From Acanthococcus lagerstroemiae (Eukaryota > Arthropoda > Insecta > Hemiptera > Eriococcidae), in assembly GCA_031841125.1 (NCBI GenBank), contig CM063110.1, positions 17,045,626 to 17,109,625 of the forward strand: 64,000 nt of DNA, read 5' to 3'. Below, piece by piece: positions 48,101 through 53,619 of this stretch. The position numbers and the translations under genes were made by a program. The notes under the pieces are model-generated. The model was not told where the DNA came from, did no database searches, and worked only from the letters and a program-made list of their open reading frames with translations. Numbering within the stretch: the first letter of the stretch is position 1; every line of letters begins with the position of its first letter.

Positions 48101-48438
48101 TACAACAGGGAGCGCCCTCAATAGATACCAAGTTTGAGAAAACATTATGAATGTATGCTTCGGCTTCTTTGTCGGTGTAAGGACTAAAGTGAACTTACAA
48201 AGTTCGAAATAGAAAGACGAGAATGTAGGTCACGTTTTATCAACTCACCTTCAGAAAACACCAGCCCGCTCGCGTGTACTCGGAAGAGAGGCGAGCCGGA
48301 AAAGACGGAGTCAAGTTCTCCAGCATCTTCTGCATCCACACGCAGCGTTCGGAAGTGCAGGTGGCCGCCCACGACTGGTGACGGCATCGCGTCGACAACA
48401 GCGTCACCTCGAAACAGTGCAAATCTTCGCCCTCGTTG
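15030..48438 (-). CDS. RhoGAP15B/ARAP-like: ARAP-family protein (PH-PH-RhoGAP-RA-PH), 3' eleven exons, 5' end missing
   Basis: Exons in transcript order are 48249-48438, 42992-43106, 38209-38445, 32271-32483, 31982-32172, 19280-19522, 18882-19121, 18682-18801, 18514-18596, 18221-18262 and 15030-15165. All introns are GT/AG. The lengths total 1810 nt: one base that completes an upstream codon plus exactly 603 codons ending in TAA, so every junction keeps frame. Counting from the first whole codon, residues 1-36 end a PH domain, about 48-155 form a second PH, about 160-340 the RhoGAP domain, about 372-470 a Ras-association domain and about 475-590 a C-terminal PH. The arginine finger is R189 in GIYRKSG; NLAAIWGPSLM is the conserved GAP helix. 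Proteins of this architecture are membrane-recruited GTPase regulators that inactivate Rho through the GAP domain, with PH domains binding phosphoinositides. The SAM, ArfGAP and ankyrin part of vertebrate ARAPs, if present here, lies upstream of the recovered exons. Family identity is confident; which ortholog is inference. Confidence 0.93.
16600..17400 (+). repeat. GC-rich degenerate tandem repeat
   Basis: Alternating blocks recur: AAACAGTAAAAGCCAC at about 16650, 16900 and 17315; ATCCGCCGCCA with GAAGAAA and CCCACTG at about 16712, 16998 and 17130; CATTTCTCCAG and TAGCCTACC...GGGAGGGGGTTCAT at about 16785, 17070 and 17195. Its purine/pyrimidine-rich composition differs sharply from the AT-rich intron. 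Confidence 0.65.
17585..17760 (+). pseudogene. LINE AP-endonuclease C-terminal fragment (R1/Jockey type)
   Basis: The frame reads NNATPTYHRARCWGVNNDFL, then ARMGVRVLETDSHSDHALQL. The spacing of a TPT/H-R block, a base-contact block and a final SDH is that of LINE APE endonucleases. Only the tail is present. Confidence 0.4.
18221..18262 (-). CDS. ARAP exon 10: 42-nt microexon of the C-terminal PH
   Basis: 42 nt. The acceptor is TGTTTTAG and the donor is ACCG/GTTAGT. Residues 545-558: WAITFIDKNEKQNR, a strand and turn of the PH fold. The codons at both junctions complete as arginine. Confidence 0.85.
18514..18596 (-). CDS. ARAP exon 9: C-terminal PH domain
   Basis: 83 nt, starts in phase 0 and leaves two bases. 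The acceptor is TTTTTAG and the donor is CCAG/GTAAGA. Residues 517-544 read IKEWNVDDIVWFDGFESK. An overlapping frame is also open here but does not join its neighbours. Confidence 0.87.
18682..18801 (-). CDS. ARAP exon 8: start of C-terminal PH domain
   Basis: 120 nt, phase 0 at both ends. The acceptor is TCCCGCAG and the donor is AAG/GTATGC. Residues 477-516 end in MEISDGKLCYYKNKK, the second strand of a PH domain. The 80-bp intron before it is among the shortest in the gene. Confidence 0.9.
18882..19121 (-). CDS. ARAP exon 7: Ras-association domain
   Basis: 240 nt, phase 0 at both ends. The acceptor is GTTGACAG and the donor is CTG/GTGAGT. Residues 397-476: PTRTCESVYEQLASRM, LHEVICCESLKRPMHHTE, then LDSVLRWGYWDEVDRKDNYL. 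This is the ubiquitin-like RA fold that in ARAPs follows RhoGAP. Confidence 0.93.
19280..19522 (-). CDS. ARAP exon 6: end of RhoGAP, start of RA domain
   Basis: 243 nt, phase 0 at both ends. The acceptor is TTTGCAG and the donor is ACT/GTAAGT. Residues 316-396. CEVVHDLIVLYPKLF closes the RhoGAP fold; DLKMWIYLNSKESGDYV is the first beta hairpin of the Ras-association domain. It follows the 12.5-kb intron. Confidence 0.93.
20085..20345 (-). mobile_element. tRNA-derived SINE
   Basis: On the minus strand the head has an A-box-like TGGCTGAGTGGCATCA and a B-box-like GGTTCAATTTCC about 40 bp apart, as in RNA polymerase III promoters. The body shares GACCGCAGTACCGAGGTGG and CACTCTGTAGCCCTC with the copies at 34.8 and 44.0 kb. 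Confidence 0.75.
21723..22412 (+). mobile_element. MITE of the CAGGGTGGCCACT family, split by a second MITE
   Basis: The left end CAGAGTAGCCACTATTTT and right end AGTGCGGCTATACCCTA match the ends of the intact copy at 46329-46650 (CAGGGTGGCCACTATTTT ... AGTGGCCACCCTA). Both share internal CCTGAC and TTTTCC blocks. The TA-type MITE at 21901-22270 sits inside. Confidence 0.6.
21901..22270 (+). mobile_element. TA-flanked MITE, copy 1
   Basis: 370 bp. Terminal inverted repeats TTGGGAAGTTAAC / GTCAACTTCCCAA, flanked by TA on both sides (Tc1/mariner-like duplication). The full element returns in reverse orientation at 30689-31059. Confidence 0.85.
25044..25097. repeat. Perfect 23-bp inverted repeat (hairpin)
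   Basis: The arm 25044-25066 (core CTTATCAACGTTAGG, ending ATAAAA) is exactly reverse-complemented at 25075-25097, separated by the 8-nt loop GTGTACGA. There are no mismatches in 23 bp. Confidence 0.95.
26440..26460 (+). repeat. (GA)n microsatellite
   Basis: A short uninterrupted GA run within one segmental-duplication unit. Confidence 0.8.
26905..27482. mobile_element. hAT-like MITE in segmental unit, copy 1
   Basis: Ends CAGTGGCACAGGC / GGCTGCGCCACTG. Flanks AAAACGAA and AGAACGAC match at 6 of 8 positions. The same element at the same site is found in the next unit. Confidence 0.65.
27952..28896. mobile_element. hAT-like MITE in segmental unit, copy 2, enlarged
   Basis: Ends CAGTGGCGCAGGCC / GGCTGCGCCACTG. 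Left flank AGAACGAT equals the right flank of copy 1 in 7 of 8 bases. The right end is locally duplicated: near-copies of the GAAGACYT...GGGGATGGCTTT block lie at about 28745 and 28840, which makes this copy ~370 bp longer. Confidence 0.65.
29465..29690 (-). pseudogene. LINE fragment, start of the RT domain
   Basis: The frame reads ETYELRHAIKRGRNHKAVGD, corresponding to the ELxxAIxxxKNxKAxGxD block before RTE/CR1-type RTs, with a degenerate upstream linker. There are no catalytic motifs. Confidence 0.5.
29940..30560 (+). repeat. Low-complexity array of TTTGGTC/TTTTGATC-type units
   Basis: Highly degenerate short units (GATTTGGTCA, GTTTTGGTCG, TTTTGATC) in T-rich sequence. The same composition and motifs occur at 46.27-47.2 kb. 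Confidence 0.5.
30689..31059 (-). mobile_element. TA-flanked MITE, copy 2 (inverted)
   Basis: 371 bp, the reverse complement of 21901-22270 over its whole length with scattered changes. Left end TTGGGAAGTTAAC; the right end is mutated (GTTAACATCCCAA). Confidence 0.85.
31982..32172 (-). CDS. ARAP exon 5: RhoGAP domain, second half
   Basis: 191 nt. The acceptor is CACGCAG and the donor is GAG/GTATAG. It is separated from exon 4 by a 98-bp intron. Residues 253-315 read YRNLLEQLKPVNYVTVRKLI and later NLAAIWGPSLM, the asparagine-containing motif of RhoGAP domains. Confidence 0.95.
32271..32483 (-). CDS. ARAP exon 4: RhoGAP catalytic exon
   Basis: 213 nt. The acceptor is TTCTGCAG and the donor is CCAG/GTAACG. 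Residues 182-251. SEGIYRKSGSNSSV contains the arginine finger R189. VLKRFFRDLPEPLF is the second RhoGAP signature. All catalytic positions I can see are intact, so GAP activity is expected. Confidence 0.96.
32725..32995 (+). repeat. Dispersed GC-rich repeat, near full-length copy
   Basis: GATGCACGCATGCCAAAGTG, GACACCGCACC, GAAACTACCCTTTCGAGAAT and CATCAGTAACCAGAGGGACG occur in the same order as at 49.3 kb (plus strand) and 9.0 kb (minus strand). Confidence 0.7.
34725..34870 (-). mobile_element. tRNA-derived SINE, 3' part only
   Basis: Matches the 20.1-kb copy through GACCCACGAGACACAC, CCTTCAGATACTGG, TGCAGAGCATGCTAATC and GTACTACGGTCGC. The tRNA-like head is missing. Confidence 0.6.
35490..35760 (+). 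pseudogene. Jockey-clade LINE RT C-terminal fragment
   Basis: The frame reads LKPVWVYGIQLWGRAK, a stop, then FRRQQNGVLRMIAGAP, stop, YITNEAPHADLSRKKY. This is the typical post-RT region of Jockey-like elements (LKPIWTYGIQLWG ... LRMI..APWYVTN). In-frame stops show it is dead. Confidence 0.75.
35762..35840 (-). repeat. Dispersed GC-rich repeat, short 5' copy
   Basis: The minus strand holds CATGCAAAGTGGCC, TATGACACCGCAACCC and CCGGAAACATG, matching the first ~75 bp of the family at 3.8 and 49.3 kb. Confidence 0.5.
36640..37230 (-). pseudogene. RTE-type LINE 3' fragment
   Basis: It starts GLEINAKKTKLPFIIR (after the catalytic ADD region), continues ECEIRYFGQIIS, and ends RRRTTRWEDGIDKF ... THERETWRDKGETFAQHRA, the C-terminal RTE signature. 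The middle is shortened. Confidence 0.7.
38209..38445 (-). CDS. ARAP exon 3: end of PH domain and start of RhoGAP domain
   Basis: 237 nt. The acceptor is TGTTTTAG and the donor is CACG/GTACGC. Residues 103-180. The tryptophan-bearing C-terminal PH helix is IEWQRSIRAA, followed after a short linker by DIPVIVEKCINFVYAHG, the usual first helix of ARAP RhoGAP domains. The glycine at the end is split across the intron. Confidence 0.93.
39690..39851. mobile_element. hAT-like MITE, AGTGGCGTAGCC ends
   Basis: 162 bp. Ends AGTGGCGTAGCC / GGCTACGCCACT; flanks ACATTAAA and ATATTAAG agree at 6 of 8 bases. Inserted in the 190-bp satellite. Confidence 0.75.
40405..40744. mobile_element. hAT-like MITE with perfect 8-bp duplication
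   Basis: 340 bp. Inner ends GCGTCGCTAAG / TCAGCGACGC; the direct duplication CTCAATGT at 40397-40404 and 40745-40752 is exact. Removing it restores a normal satellite unit. Confidence 0.85.
42060..42960 (+). repeat. Degenerate minisatellite of AAGACT(C/T)TTC-type units
   Basis: Short units such as AGACTTCTTTAGGAC, AAGACTCGTTCAGC and AACTCTTTTAGAC recur about every 30-40 bp. The open frame at 42582-42854 comes from the array. Confidence 0.6.
42992..43106 (-). CDS. ARAP exon 2: PH domain core
   Basis: 115 nt, starts in phase 0 and leaves one base. The acceptor is TTCCGCAG and the donor is TTG/GTACGT. Residues 64-101 read GTWTNCWILLQRRNLVYLQ and continue into beta strands typical of a PH domain. 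Confidence 0.9.
43925..44115 (+). mobile_element. tRNA-derived SINE
   Basis: A box TAACTAAGTGGTATCAG, B box GGTTCGATTCCC, then GACCACAGTACAAATCGAG and AACGCTCTGTAGCCCTC shared with the 20.1-kb copy. Confidence 0.75.
44625..46270 (+). repeat. 137-bp satellite with alternating monomer types
   Basis: The anchor GACAGCTG (one copy AACAGCTG, one GACAGCCG) recurs at 44648, 44788, 44924, 45060, 45197, 45599, 45742, 45887, 46024 and 46162, giving steps of 136-145 bp apart from one containing an inserted MITE. Each unit holds GGCAAACTACCCCTGCTAAT, CTACCATGACAGCTG, CGCCTTGATATAAGATGGA and TTATCAACAGTCAGATT. Confidence 0.9.
45304..45559. mobile_element. hAT-like MITE inside the 137-bp satellite
   Basis: 256 bp. 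Ends CAGGGGATGGGAACC / GGTTCCAGCCCTG; flanks CAAGGAAG and AAAGAAAG agree at 6 of 8. Excision in silico restores the satellite unit (GGCAARGAAAGTACTGGC). Confidence 0.8.
46270..47200 (+). repeat. T-rich array of TTTGGTC-type units
   Basis: The same style of degenerate units as 29.94-30.56 kb (TTTTTGGTCAAG, TTTGGTCGTC, TTTTAGTCGG). Interrupted by a MITE. Confidence 0.5.
46329..46650 (+). mobile_element. MITE with CAGGGTGGCCACT ends
   Basis: 322 bp. Ends CAGGGTGGCCACT / AGTGGCCACCCTA. Interior blocks CCTGACTTTTCC and CCCTGACTTCTCCCTG lie near the ends. An older copy is at 21.7 kb. The flanking duplication is not clean. Confidence 0.75.
47840..47930 (+). mobile_element. tRNA-derived SINE head
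   Basis: CAGTGTCCACTTTGTATCCTTG then GGCTTCGATTCCCACGCC (B box), equivalent to the heads at 43.9 and 20.3 kb. The body is lost after ~90 bp. Confidence 0.45.
48249..48438 (-). CDS. ARAP exon 1 of those recovered: end of one PH domain, start of the next
   Basis: 190 nt. The acceptor is TTTTCAG before CAACGAGG and the donor is AAG/GTGAGT. The first base completes a codon begun in an unseen upstream exon, so this is not the gene's first exon. Residues 1-63: CFEVTLL then a WMQKML helix closes a PH domain; YTRAGWCFLK opens the next PH. Codons are GC-rich compared with the surrounding intron, as expected for real coding sequence. Confidence 0.9.
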
Positions 48439-48929
48439 CTGAAAACAAAAACGAAAAAATAACCGATGTTAGTTCAATAGGATGACCTCTCGTTGACCTA
48501 TTTGTTGTTATCAGTACACTAAGTTATACAGGGAACAACATAGACATTACTAATGGGAAGCTTTCGAGAATGAGTCCACGGGACACGGGACCAAACAAGA
48601 CGTACGGTCTTTATTTAATTCCTTCTGGTGCTTTTCATGGTACATGTGATAGAATCCTCTTTTCAGCATGAATCAGTGTATTTAAATTCGGATTTTTTTT
48701 TTTTAAATCGGATTCTGATAAATAGGAAACTTCCGTCTGTGTGTGTTCGGGAAACTAGAAAAAGATAGTACGACCGGACACTTCTGACCACGGGAGGAAA
48801 GGTGGGCTTCAAGATAAGACGGGAGTCTCCCAATTGATAAGGTTCTCTACGCGGGGAGAATATTATTTTTCTCGTCGAATAACAGCCATATAAAAATAAC
48901 AAATGAAACTCATCACAATTTTCAGTAGA

Positions 48930-49222
48930 ATAATAGAAGAAGAAACTATACCAAACTAGTGGAAGACCGCAAAAGTCATCTTAATTTACAAAAAAGGGGA
49001 CAAGAATGATACATGGAATTATAGACCTACTAGTTTAAAATTTACAAGAGAATAATAAATAATAGGATACAATCAGCTCGACTTCTACCAAGACAAGTAA
49101 CAGGCAGGGTTCAGGAAAAAATACTCGACAATCGATCAAACTTTATTCTAAATCAACTGATAGAAAAGGCAAAGGAGTTTAGCAAGGTCTTCGACACAGT
49201 AAAACATACAAGTCTGTGGAAG
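48930..49222 (+). pseudogene. LINE reverse transcriptase fragment
   Basis: Frames read KTAKVILIYKKGDKNDTWNY then RPTSLKF, later QAGFRKKYSTIDQTLF, and KEFSKVFDTVKHTSLWKAL (degraded motif A). It has frameshifts and is truncated before the catalytic ADD; a dispersed repeat follows immediately. Confidence 0.7.
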
Positions 49223-49254
49223 GCACTGGGCTGACAGGAAGTGGTAGGGTGGGA

Positions 49255-49520
49255 TGTATGGCGATGCACGCATGCCAAAGTGGCCCCTATGACACCGCAC
49301 CCCCGGCCCCGGAAACTACCCTTTCGAGTATCGCATCAGTGACTGGAGGAACGCCTTGGGGCCAGGCCCGAGCCCCCATTTCTACGTGCCGGAACGGTGC
49401 GCACGTCCTACCAGGGCCACCATGGGGTTCCCTACTGACCGAGGTCCACACTCCCTGAGCGCTCGCTTGGAATTCAGGTCCCCCAAGGCCGGACGCGCTG
49501 CCTCTCTTCACTCACCCTTG
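49255..49520 (+). repeat. Dispersed GC-rich repeat, near full-length copy
   Basis: GGCGATGCACGCATGCCAAA through CGGACGCGCTGCCTCTCTTC. The best preserved copy together with 32.7 kb. Confidence 0.7.
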
Positions 49521-49529
49521 ACATACTGA

Positions 49530-50560
49530 AATTTCTACTCCATCCCGCCAGCTGATTTTCTAGCCCCGAGCCCCTTCAAAAATCCTGGGATCTATAGCTT
49601 TTACTACGAATTTAGAACACATTCTCAAGATTTATTTCTTGTACTTTTCTCGTACCTGCTCCAAATACGTCATCAATGAGAGGGGGTTCAATACACGTCA
49701 ACACAGGATTTAAGAGAAAATTAAATTTTCATTTCACCGCTTTCACTTCACGCGGTTCTAGAAACAGAAGTGATCTAAATTTCACATTCAACCAACATAT
49801 TTCCTATACCCACCCCCGCCGCCAGTTTTCTATCCCAGAAAATGGTACATTTCTTTCTGCCGCTCGCTCCTTCTTCAGCTGTTACATAGATAAAATCGCG
49901 TTGTTTTTTTTGTTTTTTTTTTTGTGTATTTCAATGGTTTGGGAGGACGTTAAAGGTGGATGGTTTTAGCTAACAAAAATAAATCCCATCAGGATATCGA
50001 ATGTGAGGCATTTGAAGTCGCTAAATTCACGTTTGATGTCATTAGCTGAATTGGAAAAGTAGGGGGGGGGGCATAAATACAGAACAGCATACTAGGACAG
50101 GGATGATTTATCTACAGTGACTCGCAAAACCGAGATTACAGAAATTAGAAGTTATTTTTCATATCATGGATCGTGGCTTTTGGCTCCGTGACTGCCTGGC
50201 ATCAAAGGCCTGAACCAATCATAGATCCTGGATTTCGAATCTGCATTCCTGGTGGAGAAGACTGCTTGCTGGCCAATCTGTCTTTCTGTCCGTCTACTTT
50301 TCTTTTCGTTTGTTTACCGACCTTGGTTTTCGGCTCAATGTCTGTCTAACATGAATACGAAGGCATATCGAACGAAACAGAATCTTGGTTCCTGGATTCT
50401 GAACCCTTAAATTACATTTTTTGAGCGACAGGTGGGGAGGGGCTGTCTAATCTGACTAACGGTGATTTGGTTCGCCCGCCTGTCTTGTGGGCTTGCCGAC
50501 TCGTTAGATGGGACTCGATCCGGCTGGACCTTGTTAAAGATCCGTACCGACAAATACTTC
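49530..50560. other. No gene seen
   Basis: Contains T-rich runs near 49900 and a G run at 50063. Open frames have no recognisable domain. Confidence 0.5.
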
Positions 50561-50566
50561 GGTCAT

Positions 50567-52870
50567 CATAGGCGGATCCAGGATTTTCTCAAGGGGGGTG
50601 GGGGAGTTGCAAAAAAAAACATGAATAATAATTTATTTTATTCATTTTTATTTTATTTCACAGCATATTGGTCGCTAAAATCTCACATATTCAACTCTTG
50701 TCGGGCTCTATTCCCCCAATATTGATCCATTTCTGGGCAAATGCCTCTACATATTCCTTCCATCTTTTCCTCTCTCGTGCTTCTCTTTCTCCAAGTTAGT
50801 ACCCACTCCTGAACCATCTCATCTCTTCATCTTGTTTGTAATCTTCCCCTGTTGCGCTTCCCTTCTCTTGGTATTCAGTTCAAAACTTTCCTCCCCCTCT
50901 GTCCTCTTGCCTAATTACATGTCCCGCATATTTTGCTTTTAACTTTTTGATTGTGTATCCCATGTCTTTTAGTCCTGATTTCCGTGTTTTTGATTTAGTC
51001 TAGCGTTTTGATTCCTAAGGTACTTCTTTCCATTGCTCTTTGAGTGAATTGAATTTTTTCCATACTAGCTTTTGTTGCCGCCCATGTGACATCCGTATGT
51101 TAGTGATGGTAAGGTAAAACTCTCCCAAATTTTGAATTTCAGTATCTTTGCTTGTTTTCCCTTTGTAGAATTCTTTTTTGGCCCAATAGTTTTTCTACCC
51201 TCCCTTTATTCTTTTGGATATTTCTTTTTGTTCCTATTTTGAAATGAAATTGTTTGTCCCAAATCATTGCTGATTTTATGAGGGCCTGGAGCTTCATTAC
51301 TTTTTAGTTTTTTTAAGGGCGTATTCTACTTCACTTTTTAATATTTTGGTCTTCTTCGTTTCGTTCGTTCTCCCCTTCTTTCTCTTTTATGTTTTCTTTG
51401 TCGTATAGTTTTTCATAGAACTGCGTAGTTGCTTCCACAATTTGCTCCCTATTCCTAATTTCCTCCCTTTGTTTGTTTTCTACCTTCAATACCAACTTTC
51501 TCCCTTTGCTCAGTTCTGTTGCTGCCATTTTTATAGATCCGATGGCTCTCAAACTGCTTTCCCATTTTGCTGCATCAAATGTTATGTCATTACGAATTTG
51601 TTGTCGGGCTAATTTCTTCAATTCAGTCAATTTTATTTTCTCCGTTGGTGCCAAAAATTTTTATTTTTGCAGTTACTCACTTTCTTCGATCATCTTTTTG
51701 GTGTTTTCTGTTAGTTTATCATCCGCTATCTCTTTTTCTCTAACCACCCCTTATTCGTTATTACCTTCTTCAATTGCTTCTTCTATTATATTATATTTTT
51801 TTTTTTGCACTCAGTTTCCATTTTTTTGTCTCCTTTCAATAATTCCTTTGACCCTTTCCCTATATTTGTCGTACCTGTGCACTGGGATGATTTTTAATGC
51901 AAACTTCTCTTATTTCTAATAATTGTTATATTTTATCCTCCTTCCCCATCTTATCTTTGCTCGTGATATTCTATGGTCCGACGAAAAGTTGAAATTAGTC
52001 AATGTGAAAACGTCTTGTATTATCTTCATATCATTTGTTAAAATATGGTCTATTTCGATTCTGGCTTTTTGATCGAGGGATATCCAAGTGAATTTTCTGG
52101 CTTGTCTTTTACTGTAGAAAGTATTTGCTACACTTAAAGATTTTGCTGGGATGCAAATTCTATTAATTTTTCTCCATTTTTGCTTTTGATTTCTAGACAA
52201 TATTTACCCAAGATTCCCGACCCTCCCTCGTTTTCGCCAATTTTCGCATTCCAGTCTCCCATTATCGTTGTATAATATTCTTTGGTTTGCTCCAAAAACT
52301 CTTCCAGCTTTGCATCAACTCCTCCCTGTCCCCTTCCTTAGCCTTCATTGTTGGGGCATATATTTGGACTATCAGTACATTGACTTTTTCTTCCACTGAG
52401 AGTATGAGGTAGCGAATCCGTTCAGACTCCTCTAATTTCTTTGAATTTTCTCATTATTGGTTTTCGGATATAAAATCCCACTCCCCTGAACCCTCTTGTC
52501 TCTTCGTAATAATACATGAAATTGCCGTTCTTTCTTTGTGTTACTTCCCCTAATCCTAATGTATACAATTATTTCATTTCTTCTATCTCCTCAAATTCGT
52601 ATATCCCGTCTTCCCCTACCATCCCCCTGCAATTATAATACAATAAATTCAGACCTTTTGCATTTTTCTCTCGGTTCTTCTTCCTTGAAAACAGGTGAGT
52701 AGGTATTACAGCCTTCCCCCCCCCCCACGGTAGTTGCCTCCTATCTTGGGGAAAATGAATAATAATAGTAATATTAAATAAAAACTATCTAGTAGCGGAT
52801 TATTTTGTACTTATAAATTAAAAAATTAATTTCGAAGGGGGGGGGGGACCTCCCCCTGAATTCGCCTATG
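50567..52870. mobile_element. hAT-like composite element carrying an antisense RTE
   Basis: 2304 bp. Ends CATAGGCGGATCCAGG and (reversed) CATAGGCGAATTCAGG. An exact 8-bp target duplication TCGGTCAT lies at 50559-50566 and 52871-52878. G-rich tracts lie just inside both ends. The interior is almost entirely a decayed RTE LINE on the minus strand; no transposase is present. Confidence 0.9.
50700..52690 (-). pseudogene. RTE LINE with endonuclease but RT core deleted
   Basis: From 52.69 kb downwards: endonuclease remnants, then KSLSVANTFYSKRQARKFTW, IEIDHILTND and SSDHRISRAKIRWG (the EN C-terminal SDH) near 51.95-52.15 kb, a charged linker (51331-51654), EVEYALKK and NEAPGPHKIS near 51.27-51.33 kb, then directly ESFTLPSLTYGCHMGG near 51.1 kb and the C-terminal tail with GERSTRERKRWKEYVEAFAQ near 50.75 kb. 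RT motifs A to ADD, about 0.7 kb, are missing. Confidence 0.8.
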
Positions 52871-52991
52871 TCGGTCATATTACAAACTATATTAAATTAC
52901 GAAATCTGCTCATAGCTTACAATAGTCTTTCACAGACGACGAATGATGACAACAATAGTAATAGTAAAATGTGAAGCGAAATCGTTTTTCA

Positions 52992-53019
52992 TTTTATTTA
53001 TTTATTTATTTATTTATTT
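52992..53019 (+). repeat. (TTTA)n microsatellite
   Basis: About six TTTA units directly left of the next MITE; TTTATTTATT also follows that MITE on its right. Confidence 0.85.
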
Positions 53020-53614
53020 CGACGGGTCAGTGCGATTTGGAGGCAAATCCAATTTTTCTCGAAAATGAGATTTTCGTATCATTAGAAAAATAATTTCATA
53101 CTGCATCGAATAGACCATCGCATTTAACGCTGCTTTCAATGTTTTCTTTTTAATATCTTGTGAATTCAGAGTCTAACAACATTCAAATTCAAAGATGCAG
53201 GACTTTTGTAGTACCTTTTAAACAAATTTGACAGCAAATTTCGCAGCCCTGCAAGATTTTCCTAGTTTTTATAAACATAGATAAAAAACGGTTCTTTTAG
53301 CAATTTTATTTTAAAAATGCACAATTCAGAGGCACAGTTTCACGTTTCCATATCTCCTCGCATCTTATCCTTTTTTTCTTTCTCGCGAGCTGATTTTTTT
53401 ATTTTCATAAAACCAAAACTGAAAATATTGTACTTTTATAGGTTTGTGGTACCTCCTTTAAAAATAGAGTACTTTATAGGATTTATAGGATTGTCAGACA
53501 TTCTACAATTAATTTCAATTTTATCAGTAATACACTTGATGTATAAAACCTTCTTTTCCCTCAGCAGCAAAACTAGTTACTTTGGATTTGCCTCCAACTC
53601 GCACTGACTCGACG
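53020..53614. mobile_element. MITE inserted in a (TTTA)n tract
   Basis: About 595 bp. Inverted ends of at least 33 bp: CGACGGGTCAGTGCGATTTG then GAGGCAAATCCA, against the reverse of TGGATTTGCCTCCAACTCGC then ACTGACTCGACG. AT-rich interior without a protein. Confidence 0.85.
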
Positions 53615-53619
53615 ATTTA

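Larger units (their letters stand above)
43107..48248 (-). other. ARAP intron (5.1 kb)
   Basis: Contains a SINE (43.9 kb), the 137-bp satellite (44.6-46.3 kb), a T-rich array with a MITE (46.3-47.2 kb) and a SINE head (47.85 kb). 43.2-43.9 and 47.2-47.8 kb show nothing recognisable. Confidence 0.7.
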
